From contig OY856410.1 in NCBI GenBank assembly GCA_963693085.1, forward strand, positions 887,481,835-887,545,834: a stretch of 64,000 nt of DNA. The letters are read 5' to 3'. Made by a program: the position numbers and the translations under genes. The stretch is from Alisma plantago-aquatica (Eukaryota; Streptophyta; Magnoliopsida; Alismatales; Alismataceae). This document shows, one piece after another, positions 22,939-35,302 of the stretch (position 1 is its first letter; each line of letters starts with the position of its first letter). The notes beneath the pieces were generated by a model. That model did no database searches, was not told the origin of the DNA, and saw nothing but the letters and a program-made list of their open reading frames with translations.

Positions 22939-24420
22939 ATGCCACATTCCCTTTCTACCGTGTATTCCCGTTCCACTGCGGCAAGGCGAGAGGCCGAGAA
23001 GAAACTCGACAGCGGCAAATCGCCAGAGTACGTGCTGGGGCGCCGGCGGCCTATGGCTTGCGGCGGTGGAGTTTGTATGGAAAACGGTAAGAAAAGGAGG
23101 CGGAGAGAAGGGGACAATACCGAGGAAAACGAAACGAAGAGGCGACCAGGGGTTGGCAAGGAAACGAGCCGGCAACAAGGGGAGAATGCCGCCGGCGAGA
23201 CGTCCAGCGTCATGAACGACTGCGTTGACATTTTGTGGTTGGTGCTCCAGCGCTTACCTTTGAAGTGCCTCTTTCGATGCAAGACGGTGTGCAAGTCCTG
23301 GAGTACAGCCATCTCCGACCCCTCTTTTCGCCGCCAGTACATTTCGGCCTCTTCGGGAAGCGCCACCTCTGTGGTATACATGAACACCATTGCCAAACAC
23401 TGCAAAAAGCGCGACAGCTGCAATATCATCCGCTTCTCCAGTGCAGAAGATGGGAAAAACGGCACCTTTGATGAGATCAGTTGTTCTTCCAACAAGCGTT
23501 GCCTGCCGCTCGGATTGGATCTGATATCATCCTCAGGTGGCCTTCTACTACTGATCAACAAATACCTACTCCAGTACGTCATCTACAACCCCCTCACGGG
23601 AGCCGTATTAGAGTTGCCACCGTGCCCACCTTCGGAAGAAGGGTTGTTTTTTCTGGAAGCTTTCTTATGCCGTGAGCCTCGGGGAGGCGAAGGCTGCGAC
23701 TCCGTCTATGATTTTGAGGTGGTGCGCATACCTGCTTTTGAAGATACTTGCAAAGTGGACATCCAGATGTACTCTTCAACGACTGGGGAATGGTCGACAT
23801 GGCCTGTTCCAGACCGGCCAGGAGGATACTGGCCGACGGACATTTACCACGGCGTAGTAACTGTCGGAGGGAAGGTTTATTGGGCATCTGGAGATGACGC
23901 TGTTGGGGTATTTGACCCAGTGACTGGAAGCGTGGATGTCCTTCCCTTGCCGAAGAGTCGTTTCTGTGCTGCCGCTTGCCTCGGTTACGACGCTAATGAA
24001 GCCCTTCTATGTTGCGTCTATGACCACGATGGATTGGATGTTCTATCGCTTCGTCAAGGTATCCCTGGAACTGCAAGTTGCGAACTCGACGACCATATGG
24101 CTGCCGCAGATCAGTTATGGTCGAGGGTACACACGGTGGAGTTCTCGGAGATTACAGAGAAGTTCCCAGAAGCGGCCGAACGTCTCAATCCAATCCCATA
24201 CTTGCCTGGGTTTCTTCGTGAGCACAGTCTGAAATTTATATTTGTTAGTCCAACTCATTTGGCGCCAATGTTTGCCCCAGGCCTCGAGTATGATATCAGT
24301 ACCGGAAAGTTGCAGGAAATCAGTGAAGACTCCCGCTTCGACCTCTCGTGGTCTGGGGAGATAACCAACTGCATGCCTTACGCTCTACCCTCATGGCCAT
24401 ATCTGCTCCTCCGTGAATAG
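22939..24420 (+). CDS. F-box protein, intronless
   Basis: A single 493-codon frame without introns. Residues 93-136 (CVDILWLVLQRLPLKCLFRC through VCKSWSTAISDPSFRR) form an F-box, the motif that binds SKP1 in SCF ubiquitin ligases. The C-terminal 350 residues resemble the F-box-associated beta-propeller region of plant F-box proteins: YNPLTGAVLELPP, then MYSSTTGEWSTWP, then GGKVYWASGDDAVGVFDPVTG. The protein would choose a target for ubiquitination; the target cannot be told. Residues 48-70 are strongly basic and acidic (KKRRRR), a possible nuclear signal. The TATA box at 22907 suggests the start may be Met39 (23053, context CCTATGGCT) rather than Met1; Met92 lies at the F-box itself. GC content is clearly higher than in the surrounding DNA and there are no disruptions, so this looks like a live host gene. 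Closest subfamily not recognised. Confidence 0.88.
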   Translation: MPHSLSTVYSRSTAARREAEKKLDSGKSPEYVLGRRRPMACGGGVCMENGKKRRRREGDNTEENETKRRPGVGKETSRQQGENAAGETSSVMNDCVDILWLVLQRLPLKCLFRCKTVCKSWSTAISDPSFRRQYISASSGSATSVVYMNTIAKHCKKRDSCNIIRFSSAEDGKNGTFDEISCSSNKRCLPLGLDLISSSGGLLLLINKYLLQYVIYNPLTGAVLELPPCPPSEEGLFFLEAFLCREPRGGEGCDSVYDFEVVRIPAFEDTCKVDIQMYSSTTGEWSTWPVPDRPGGYWPTDIYHGVVTVGGKVYWASGDDAVGVFDPVTGSVDVLPLPKSRFCAAACLGYDANEALLCCVYDHDGLDVLSLRQGIPGTASCELDDHMAAADQLWSRVHTVEFSEITEKFPEAAERLNPIPYLPGFLREHSLKFIFVSPTHLAPMFAPGLEYDISTGKLQEISEDSRFDLSWSGEITNCMPYALPSWPYLLLRE

Positions 24421-25530
24421 TCATGCCTAGTTGTCTTGTTTTGATGTAACTGTATGCAATAGATGATGTACCCCTGCAAACACTCCATGATGGAATGTAT
24501 TATCGTGTGTTACCTTTCTAAACAAAAGAAATGACCACGTTATTGCCATGTGTTATTTTATGTGGCATATATGTACTTTTTTGGAAGAGAAAGGTGACAC
24601 TTTGTAGTTTTATGGATGTCTTGCTTTGTTTGTTTGAAATCATCTTTTTCTTGAGCGATACCAAGATTAAAAAACTAGATGACTTACCGAAGCTACTAGG
24701 GGGCAACCTCTTTTATCAACCAAAACAACTAAAATGGAATAGCAAAAAATCCAACGGATTTTGTTTTTTGTTAAACAAAGAATTCGTATGCTAGATCTAA
24801 CCCATAAGCTTATAAAATACTACCTAATTTTTATTGATAATTTGTCCAGAAAAATCCATCCCACAAAGTGCAAAATTAGAAGTGATAACAAACTCAATGT
24901 CATGATACATATAAATGGCCTACAAATACTCACATCTTCTATATCATTTTCATTTTCCAAAATTCGTTTCTCAATTTATTTCAAACATTTGGTCCATAAA
25001 GTGATCCTCAAACTCTAGAGTTTTCCATAGATACACTCAAGTACTACTCCAAAAGCCTTAATATATTGATTTGAAATAAATTTTTGCAACAAAATTGAAG
25101 TTCCATTAATTCTCATAAAAGTCAAACAATATACTTACAAGATTCTTCTTAAAACTTTGATACTTAATCTTTTTTTAAATCAATATACTTACCTTATGTC
25201 TTAAAAATGGCATTCTAGAATTTACTATTTTCTTGGCAGATCACAAAATCAAATTCCTTACTGATTATTGTGAAAAAACTGGCAATTAAGTGAAATTTTA
25301 CTTCATTTGATTCTTTCTATTCTATTTTATATACTTGCCAAGGAAACTCTAAACTAAATTTATTTTATTCGTTACCCCATCTTGATCTAAGGAACATTGT
25401 TTCCAAGCTTGACCGAAAAATATACACACCTTTGATGCAAAGGTTATTAAGTTCAAAAAAAAAAATTGACCATCTCTCTTTATTTGTTTTATCCTATGTT
25501 TTAATGTAATATTGTATCATCCCTTTTTGG
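24421..25530. other. AT-rich downstream region without a gene
   Basis: This contains the 3' flank of the F-box gene. There is no classic AATAAA close to the stop; the AT-rich AATGTATT at about 24495 could serve as a weak polyadenylation signal. Beyond it I see nothing recognisable. The right border is the start of the tandem repeat at 25531. Confidence 0.45.
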
Positions 25531-27868
25531 GAACAAAACTCAACACCAAATTCAAATGGGCCAAATTTCTTCCAACTTAGATCAATCATCCTCAATTATG
25601 CCCATTTATGATCTTTGTTTGAATTATTTATAGGAGATTATGGTATGCCACAACACTAGACACCTTGTTGGGAGATTTGTCTTAGAAAATAAATCAATCT
25701 TATCATAGAGATTCCCATAGAGAGATTACGAACACAATAGCTACTCTTAATTTTTTTCAATAACTTTCACCTCTTAATTCTATTGATTACAATAGTATTA
25801 ATCATAAAGGTAATCATGCACCAAGTAAACTAGATGCTTTTACAACATTTCCTATTGCAATCCCATGATTTGGAAGTCATCCTATTATGTATGGCCATTT
25901 CATCACGTTCCTTATGTATATGCTAATCCATGGATATTTGTTTAAGGAAACTAAACCACATTTGTGCCAGTATCAATTTCTTATCCAATAAAGGTTCTTC
26001 TATGTATCAGATGGATCATGGTCAATATATCTGGTCCCATTATTTTATTAAGATTTTGGACAAGTACACTTGATACTACAAGGACCCAATTTCTTCTTAG
26101 CTAAGTAAATGAGGTTTACTTGGATAATAGATTTTTCTCTGGATTAATCCTTCCATACCTAAATTAATGAATAATTGTTGAATAGGATATATTTAGCTTG
26201 TTAATATATGATAAGAATGCTTTATTGGCACTATTATGGGTTGTATGGTTTCAATGTGTAATGAAAATGAGGTGTCAACGTCGGTGGACATGTAAGAAAA
26301 ATAGTTTCATCATCATCTTTATGTGAAAAAATGAGGAAAATAATAAAAATATGCTTAGGAAAATCAAGTGGATAAGGAACATAGGAAAAACTAGAGAAGA
26401 AGTATAAGTTGTGAATTTCTATTTGGGTAACGTGTTACGTATACTCACTATGCCATGCATAGTATCGTAAATCTCAAAGAGGTCACAGAATCATGTTTTC
26501 TTGCAATAGGACTTTCATGCGTAAATGAAAAATAATAATCAATAAATATCCTACAAAAACCAAAAGATTAGAGGTAATAGAAGTATAAGTGTGATCATCA
26601 AACCCTAATTCTCATATTCACATGCCACAAATGGGTTGTAAAAGGGGATAAGAAGAGAATGAATCACACTGTGTATGGTCCACATGTCTACCTCATTAAC
26701 CATTATTAGGGTGAGATGATGCTCTATCTTCTCCCAAAGAAGGAGAAAGGTTCATTCTCTATATTTATAAATAGGTTGGATAGCCTAATTTAAAATAATA
26801 ATTAAGAAGTCTTTCCTTTCAGTTATCAAATGTTGCTATCCTCTAGTCCTTAATATCATAGACAATGCTAACACTAGACTCTATAAACGGTGGCTGAGGG
26901 GGCTATGTTTGTAGTGACTAGGGGGGTACCTAGGGCTCAAGTTTGGTTTGGAGTATTTCTCAACCCAAAGATGCCTAGAAGGAATTTAGACATGTGATAT
27001 GAGACCACCCACTTTCTAAATTCTTTCATCCTGGCTAGGTCAAATTCATGACTACAAATGTGGAACACATGCTAGGTGGGAGCCATGCCTTTTGTAGGTT
27101 TTCCGGGTGGATTTGAAGGTCATGGAGTTGACTAGTCATGATAGGAGGCACTGGAAATGCATGACACATGTCGACCATGTTCCCCTCCTTCTAGAGTCTT
27201 CATGTCCTAGATACTTGTCACATTTTGGGCCTGGAGTAGGTGGAAAATGTGGGTCATACTAAGGGTAGGAGCCCTACTTTGGGAGTATTTGGGAACGTTA
27301 AATCGACGCAATGTTTGTGATGGAATGCACATTCCAAAGGGTGCATGAAACATGCTCCACACATGCATCCCACTTGACCCAGGTCTTCATGAATCTATTT
27401 ATAATTTGAGTTTTAAGATTCAAAGAAATATCAAGGGAGGAAAATGGGGGATCCATCCATCAAGTGGCCACCATTCCTTGAGAGTCATATTTCCAGCTCA
27501 CTCTGATCTCTATTTATGCTAAAAGTTATTGCAGATGAGGGCTCCTATGGGTAGAATAGGATGATAAGGAATGTGGGAAATGTGTGTTATATCCTCAATT
27601 TTAGTAAAATTGAATTATATAAATATGAGGCTTGGATTGAAAAGTAATTCCTTAATTGTATTTTGATGGAATAACATGGGTTTGACCCATGGCCCAAGTA
27701 AGGCCCCATCAATTAGTTTCTTTACAAATAAATCTTTGTGGCACAAAATAAAAGGAATTTGTATATGAATAAATATTAATGGATTTGTGAATTACTAGAT
27801 AATAGAAATATAAGACGATATGTGAGTTTGATATGTGAGTTCCCAAAAGAAAATATAAGATAATTTGT
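25531..27868. repeat. Tandem duplication, copy A
   Basis: A 2338-bp unit starting GAACAAAACTCAACA, repeated directly from 27869. Copies A and B match clearly by eye along the whole unit; for example GGAGATTATGGTATG at 25634 pairs with 27972, and AACATGGGTTTGA at 27672 pairs with 45401. Copy A is uninterrupted and has the ATGTCT target at 26684-26689 that is split in copy B. Its last 280 bp (from 27585, TGTTATATCC) also match the LTR-like repeats at 45301 and 47925. No coding region is supported. Confidence 0.75.
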
Positions 27869-28963
27869 GAACAAAACTCAACATTGAATTCAGATGAGCC
27901 AGATTTCTTCCAACTTAGATCAGTTATCCTCAATTAGGCCCATTTATAATTTTTATTTGAATCATTTATAGGAGATTACGGTATGTCACAACACTAGGCA
28001 CCTTGTCGGAAATTTTGTCTTGGAAAATAAATCAAGCTTATCATATATCTTCCCATAAAGATATTATGAATACCATAGCTACTCTTAATTTTTCACAACA
28101 TCCACCTCTTATTTCTATTGATTACAATAGCACAAATCGTAGAGGTAATCATGCACCGAGTAAATTAGAGGCTTTTACAACATTTCCTATTGTAATCCTA
28201 TGATTAGGAGGCCATCCTTTTTGTATGACCATTTTATAACGTCCCTTATGTACATATGTGAATGCATAGATATTTGTTTAAGGAAACTAAACCACATTTG
28301 TGTCACTATAAATTTCTTATCCAATATAGTTAAAAGCTTATTCTATGTAACAGCCAGATCATGGTCAATATATCTTGTCCCATTATTTTGTTGATATTTT
28401 GGACAACTACACTTGATATTATAAAGACCCAATTGCTTCTTAGCTAAGTAAATGAGGTTTACTTTAATAATTGATTTTTCACTGGACTAATCCTTCCATA
28501 AGTAAATTGAAGAATAATTGTTCAATAGGATATATTTAGCTTGTTTAGATGTGATGGCATGCTTTATTGGCAATGTCATAAGTTGTGTGGTATCAATGTG
28601 TGAAGAAAATGAGGTGACAATGTCGATATACAGGTAATAAAAATATAGTCGTCATCATGTTTATGTGAAAAATGAGGAAAATAAAAAAATCATACTTTGG
28701 AAAATCATGTGTAGGGAATGTATACTTATTATGCCCTCTATGGTATCGTAAATCTCAAAGAGTTCACAGTAACTTGTTATCTTGCAATAGGACTTGCATG
28801 TGTAAATGAAAAATAAAAATCAATAAGTTTCCTACAAAAACCAAAAGATTAGAGGCAATAAAAGTATAAGTGTAATCATCAAACCCTGATTCTCATATCC
28901 TCACACCATGAATGAGTTGTAAAAGGGAGAAGAAGAGAATGATAAATAGTGTTCATGGTCCAC
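27869..28963. repeat. Tandem duplication, copy B, left part
   Basis: This repeats the first 1.1 kb of copy A and breaks off at CACATGTCT, where an LTR-like element is inserted. The rest of copy B resumes at 44419. The copies show many single-base differences, so the duplication predates the insertions. Confidence 0.75.
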
Positions 28964-30045
28964 ATGTCTTGGTAAGGTATGCCCATAGAGCCAATCATAT
29001 GATGATTTACATGGAATATACCTTAAAGGATTTGATTAATACTTATTAATGAGAGCTTCCAATTCATTATGTTTCATTCAGTTATGAGATAATGAGGAAA
29101 CACTATAAATGTCTAGAGAATAATATTACTTAATGACGTATGTATTCAAGTTACTACCCTTATGGATGAGATTATACAGATGTTGAGAGTACATATTCAT
29201 ATTCTCATTATATTCCTGATCGATTGTTATTGTGGAAGGTATATAGACAACAATAACACATAAGATCAGAGTGTGAGTTGGTTGATGATTAATCTCATTA
29301 GTCATGATATGGAAATATAAAACCAAGCAAATAGATGCATGTTAGGAAATAGTGTATAGGACAAACCCACCTTGAGAGTGATACATGGTTGTGGTGGTCA
29401 CACTCATCTCTCATAGTGAAGGTGGTGATTGTGTTTCTTTCATTGCACTCATCACATGTCATTGGGTATGCTTTGACATCATCAAACGTAGTCTTGAAAC
29501 ATGGGTTGTTATAACAATGATGACTGTGTGACTTTGACAAATGGGGATAGACTGTGAGTGATAGATATGGGATTTTTCCCTCCTACTAGAGTATGATATC
29601 ATGGCCACTTGATTAGCGAGACTGAGAAACAGATGCACATGCACATGTGAATAAGTGTATGATATTGAGGTCACATTATCTCCAATAGACTACTCTTAGT
29701 TCAAGGAACATGGATTTGAGCATTGGGAGGATGAGTTCCCATGCCTCAAGTTCATCCTAGATATTAGTGACAAAAGAATTATACAATCAATGAAGCACCT
29801 TACACAGATTGTAGGTTGAAGTTGCTCTCCAACTTTACGTTCCACTCGATAGTACTGATGTGCAACTAGGCATCACTCTTTGCTTGTGATGTCATAAGAT
29901 GGTTATGAAGATTCACTGCCTACGTGTTATGGGACCTATAGGGTCACACAAATAGGAACTCATCTAGAAGAGGAGTTTGATCTTGAATGACAATTGAATT
30001 CATTACTCAAGTGTTTAGGTATTCAATTCACACAACATATTGATT

Positions 30046-30515
30046 GATTGGCTGACTGGCCTGCCAAATGACCATATCACTGAGTGAGATAGTTGTTTGG
30101 GGAGCTTGACAGGTGTCTCAAGTGTTGAGATGGTTTTTTAAGTTGTCAGAGTGATTAGAGTTTGAATTAGATTAATTTTTCTCTTGAACTCACCAGTTCA
30201 ATGTGATTGAACCGAGTGACTCATCTTGAATCACCAAACGAGAGTTTGGGTGATTGAGATGGGCGTATTGCTTGTGTGAGACGGCTCAGTTGAGTCGAAC
30301 AAATGTTTAGGATGTTTTCTGAATAGTTTCGATTGCAAAAACATGGAGTGCAAGTAAATTAATATGTGATATTAACTGAAATAGAAATTGCCAAATTTGT
30401 ATCCAATTGGGAAACTGCCAAACGACCATTTGGCAGTGTGAGATGACTTTTTTGCACCCCCAGACGACCGTCTGGGTGTGCTAGATGACCGTTTGACGTC
30501 TTACATGTTGCTAAA
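30046..30515. repeat. GACCGTTTG-type motif cluster in the solo LTR
   Basis: Variants of CCAAATGACC, AACGACCATTTGG, CAGACGACCGTCTGG and GATGACCGTTTGAC recur in both orientations over about 470 bp. The best, near 30461, has the self-complementary core AGACGACCGTCT. They resemble but do not equal the motif of the Ty3 LTR at 52.7 kb. Confidence 0.5.
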
Positions 30516-30588
30516 CTTCAAGTTCTTCTAGTCCTTTCTACTCCCACACAATTTTGTACAAACTGGGAACTTTGACCCTAACCTCACC

Positions 30589-30597
30589 TATAAAAGG
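30589..30597 (+). promoter_or_regulatory. TATA box in the solo LTR
   Basis: TATAAAAGG followed by a GC-richer stretch (AGGGGTATTGGGGG). This is typical of a retrotransposon LTR promoter and sets the LTR orientation as left to right. Confidence 0.55.
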
Positions 30598-31163
30598 AGG
30601 GGTATTGGGGGCTTCCCTAGACACAACATAGACAATTGAAAATTAGTTCCTATGATAATTATTGTCCTCTCTGGTTGTGGTAACCAAGACAGTTTGGGAA
30701 AGTCCTACCTGACAAGGAGGGATAGCCAAAGGGAGAAAATAACTGACACTTTTCGTTGTGGAAGAGCAGGTAGCTGACTAGTACACCAACAGGAGGGACA
30801 ACTCCTTGTTGTCCATTCTTGGTGAGTGACATGAGTTTTAGTTGGTCCATGTAGACTACTCTAGAGGCAGGAGTCCTTTGGATTCTTCTCAAAAGGTAAA
30901 TTCAACCTACAGTTTGTGGCGAGACCACCAGAGTCACTTGAGAGGTTGCTTAGACAGTTCTTCGTGGTGAAGACCAGGAGTTGCAAAGCCACTCTCCAAG
31001 AGAAACTTGTCAATAGTTGTAAAGAAGTGAGTTTTGTCATTGGACTTTCTCTAGGACCAGGTATAACTCACTAAAACATCATCCTATTTCATATTAGTTG
31101 AGGCAATATTGTTGTTATGGGAATATAGATAGACAATTTTTTTTGTTTATGTTGCTATACTCT

Positions 31164-31180
31164 CACTAGTACAGGAATGG
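31164..31180. repeat. CACTA left terminal inverted repeat
   Basis: CACTAGTACAGGAATGG, matching the right end at 16 of 17 positions. TCT precedes it. Confidence 0.93.
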
Positions 31181-31239
31181 TCTGTAGCATCGATTTTTTA
31201 AAGCATGCATCGTCATTGTTTAACCGACGCCTAGGTGGC

Positions 31240-31790
31240 CGTCGCTACAGAATTTGGTCTATAGCGTCGGATTATTTAACCACATAAAACCGACCTTACA
31301 GAGTAAACATCGACGCAAAAGGTTGTAAAAATTCTGACCTAGGTGAGAAAAAAGGAGCCTGTAAGGTCGGTTATTTCATAAAAACCGACCCTAAAGATTG
31401 AATAACATTCAGTGATAACACTCGGTCGAGAAAATTATCGACCGAAAATATATCGGTCTCGACCGAGAACTCTCTATAAGGTCGGATTTTTGAAATAACC
31501 GACCCTAGAGATTGAATAAAACATTTCAGTGTAAGACTCGGTCGACAAACCTCTCGACCGATAGTAATTCGATCGAGAAGTTTGTCGACCGAGTCTTACA
31601 CTGAAATGTTTTATTCAATTTTTAGGGTCGGTTATTTCAAAAATCTGACCTTATAGAGGACATTTAGACTCAGTTTTTTACAAAAACTGACGCTAGAAGT
31701 TATATTTCGGTCGAAAATTTTCTCGACCGAAGAGTGTACACTGAATTCAATCTTTAGGATCGGTTTTTAAAAAACCGACACTAAAAGTTA
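31240..31790. repeat. CACTA left subterminal palindrome array
   Basis: Repeats of two motif types. One is CGGTCGA...TCGACCG (about 31421-31460, 31543-31590, 31708-31727). The other is a GGTCGGTT...AACCGACC pair. They match the right array at 39300-44370. In En/Spm such subterminal repeats bind the accessory protein TNPA. A long foldback lies at 31472-31658. Confidence 0.85.
31472..31658. repeat. Near-perfect foldback with arms of about 85 bp
   Basis: The left arm starts CTCTATAAGGTCGG and the right arm ends with its inverse at 31658. The arms hold TTGAATAAAACATTTCAGTG and its inverse and differ at only a few positions. The middle contains CGATCGAGAAG-type sequence. Transcription through it would give a strong hairpin RNA. 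Confidence 0.85.
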
Positions 31791-32041
31791 CAATTTTTTT
31801 TTTAAAAATTTCTACAGAAATTGATATAGAACAGAAGAACAAGAAGATTCATATATTCTGGGAGAGGGGAGCATTGATGCTCAACCGTCACCATTCAAAA
31901 CCACACATTCATAACAAAAATGATAATAAATATCATAATTTACAAAATGATAGAGTGCAAGTCTGAGATGACATATATTACAAAAGTAAAAATATGAAAG
32001 AGTACGTACTCAAACCACATACATAAATGGTGCCGACATAT

Positions 32042-35000
32042 TTAATCCAAAGCTATTTTGACTTCACTTATAAAACACTTTGACCACTCTTCTCGGAATT
32101 CATTCAAGTCCACATGTGTGTAAGGCTAAGTTGTAAAGATCTATAACAGAAAATGCACATGTTAATATTTTATAAAAATGACTACAATCACTTGTAAATT
32201 TATGATGTTATTCTTTATTACCTGACTTATAGTCTGAATGTCATGTGATGCTTGTTTGACAATAGTTTGCATATATTTCATTACATAGTATCCACAAGCC
32301 CAGTCATTATTTTGCATAGGACACTACAAATAACAAATTATACTTAATGTTAGTAAACTACTATAAACAACAATTGAGATAAGAGTATAAGAGTAAGCAG
32401 TTGTCAAAGTAGCTACCTTGACATTTTTCAAAGTCAATGTCTTTAATTTTGTGGGTATTTGTCCTCCAGCTTCACGAAAAGCCTTTATACCCCTATCAAT
32501 TAAACGATAGTTGGTAAAATAGAAATTCTGAATAGAAATATCATGTTGAAGCAATTGATTAAATTTATGCTTACTCCATAGCTGACAATTTCAGTTTGTG
32601 ACTCCTTGTTGTTTTACCCATTGGGTCAAGATAATAAGGAGTCATCAATTTTGGGACAATCACCAGTAATTCCCAATGTCCAGCTCTGAGTAAGAATAAA
32701 ACAAATATTAAAATAAATAGTTTCATTCATTATTAAAATTATATTGAATAATAATACTTACTGGACGTTAAAAGGAATTAGGATAATTTCCTTCCCCTCA
32801 CTAGCAAAATATTTGAATGCATCATAGAAGTACTCATTCACATCCTCAATATTTGTCTCCACCTGACTAGTGACCGAAGGAACTAAGAATGCAATATTCT
32901 TTATATCAAAGTTGGTGACCTCGGTATATAAATGGTTGTTAAACATTTGTAATTATTTTCATATGTAGAAATAAGCTAAAAATGTGTATTGGAATTTTCT
33001 TTATATATCGATAGATCCTTACCTTATCCATACTTCTATTATCGAAGTGTTCAACCAATCATACCAGAACAACTCTATAATATCATCAAGAAAAATAAAA
33101 TTCTCAAAGTCCCTCCCAACTGCATCTTCTGTTAACTTGACCATCATATGTGATCCCAATCTTTGGTTGGCTAAGTATCGACACAAACATTTAGATTTGC
33201 TTCCCAATTCGTCGAATGTAGTTTCAGAAATGAAAGATGGCTTGGGCATAGGAGGATGACTAGCAGAAGTTTTAATTTTTGGTTTACAAACCTGTTAATT
33301 AAATTACATACTTATATTACATGAGTTCATATATGCAGTCAAATATGAAAAATATGGTAGAAATAAGGTATACCTTGTCATTGATAACCAAGTGTCTAGG
33401 CCAACCCACCATAGCACCCTCAGCTTCTTCAACTGTACTATATTCAGGATTAGGTATGGGTAGTGGTTTGTCCCCCATTCTGTCATACACAAGATGGATG
33501 GACACATGGCAGATGTCATCAGTAATTTGTTGGCAATGCAATGTACCACCAAGGTTGTACACTTTTCCCGCTACCACAACATTATATTCTGGAACCTCCA
33601 CTGCAAGTTTACAGTTCATACCAACCTAGATTGAAATAATATAAGTTATATAAGAAACAGTAGAACAGATACATGTTACAACTATATATATTATCATATA
33701 TTTATCATACTAATAACACAACATATATAGAACAAAAACTTACTGCAGATTGTTGTGGTGGTTCATCGGGAGTGCTCCCATGACCTTCTAAAACTATAGC
33801 ATGGGCTTGTACCTCATCACTTGAGAGACGTGCAGTATGAATAGGTTGAGAAGGTTGAGTAGGCTGAAATGAAGACATTATTTCTTTTACTTTCAGCGCT
33901 ACTAATGCTTCAAGATCCTCTTGTGTAAAACCTCCTACACGACCTCTTTTAGATTGCGAAGGGACAAAATAAGACTTGAATCCTATGCCAGCTCCTAATT
34001 CCCTAACACGGCCAGGATGCTCCTTCGTACCAAGAGAAACTACTAGTTCATCCATGTAGCCAGTTGGGATGAACTTTCCTTCCTTCCTTTGCTCGTGGAG
34101 ATCAATCTATTCATAGTTAATAAAAATATTAAATCACAATATCAATTAGATATAAATAAATCTAAGTTTGTGGAAGTTACTCTTTACTTAGTTGGGATAA
34201 ACCTACCATCTTTTGTGCCACCTCCTTAGTTGCAGGGTTGACGATTTCACCGACTCAATTCCTTCTAGCATCAATCCATGTCATGTGTCAGGGTGGTCGC
34301 TCAACTTGAGTTGTACTAGATTCTTCTCCAGAAGATGATTGCTTCTCTTGTAGTTGGCGGCTGAAGGCATAACCACCGGGCCCCAAGTGATGGTCATGCA
34401 CATTTTTAGCCCATCTTTCCTTTTGAGCCTGGTGAATAGCCTGATCATTTAAAACGAGGTATTGCAATTTAGACTTGGCAAACATGTATAAAAAGATTCA
34501 CCTCCTTAATTGTATAAAATTAAATATTCATACAATACATCACAATCTTTATTACCTGAAACTCTTCTGATCTCCTAGCTGCAAAAAATCTTTCCCACAC
34601 CTCAGGATCAATAAAAATATATACATCTGTAGCTTTCTTCTTTTGTTTAGGATTATTTATAAATTCCCTTACAAGATATGTCTTAAAACCCCTCCATCGT
34701 ACACCACAACGTTGTAGCACTCTTTTCTTGTGATCTTTTTCATTTAGATGAAAAACACCCTATACATACAAAAGAAGTAATTAATAATGTTGTTTTGAAA
34801 AGGAATTAATTCCAAGCAAACTAAATTAGAATCAATAGATAAAAAACATATCACTTCCAGTCACAGATATATCTTTCCATATGAGGTCTTTTTTGGCATT
34901 AGGAACATCATGCCAATTTTCTATATCTATTGGCACCTTAGTGCGCGCGGTCGCCCCTACGTAATGCTTGAAAGCACTAGCATGTTCCCCAACAGGTGCT

Positions 35001-35179
35001 CCTGTCATATCAAACTGGACTGGCAATTTATCCCCTTTAGCCCTGAGCTCCTACAACTTACACATCAATGTAGGACCTCTACTGTTCTTAGCATCACCAC
35101 TACCATCCTCATGGTGCTCATGCTCAGAATGTTCATCTTCATGGTGCTCATGCTCAAAATGTTCATCTTCACTCGCCAT
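32042..35179 (-). pseudogene. CACTA second gene: TNPA-like N-terminal region plus Ulp1-like cysteine protease region
   Basis: A multi-exon gene downstream of the transposase on the same strand; exon borders are approximate. It starts with Met at 35177-35179 (MASEDEHFEHEHHEDE, an acidic His-rich repeat). Then come blocks typical of plant transposase-24-like proteins: GAPVGEHASAFKHYVGATAR (about 34995-34935), FINNPKQKKKATDVYIFIDP (about 34660), QAQKERWAKN (about 34425) and LGTKEHPGRVRELGAGIGFK (about 34030). The block at 33619-33360 contains VYDRMGDKPLPIPNPEY. The C-terminal exons look like a C48 (Ulp1/SUMO) protease: FYDAFKYFASEGKEIILIPF (32840), HWELLVIVPK with YYLDP (about 32680-32610, His and Asp) and PMQNNDWACGYYVMKYMQ (about 32320-32270, Gln and Cys). 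It ends with EVKIALD and TAA at 32042. An in-frame TAG about 40 codons in (near 35052), and possibly others, suggest inactivity. Genes combining these two regions are known from plant CACTA elements. Confidence 0.72.
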
Positions 35180-35302
35180 TTTAGAACCTGCAAGTATACA
35201 TGATAAAAAAAATAAGTGATAATAAAAGCACAAGTGATAAGGTATACATGATAATAAAATAAATAATTCAAAGAATACATGCCTTTAGTATTGGTTGAGT
35301 TG

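Noticed and set aside
22896..23582. A 228-codon open frame on the minus strand opposite the F-box gene
   Set aside because: It is antisense to the F-box coding region, has no recognisable domain, and such frames are common opposite GC-rich genes.
33321..33629. A 102-codon plus-strand frame
   Set aside because: It is the opposite strand of a well-supported exon of the CACTA second gene (33619-33317, minus).
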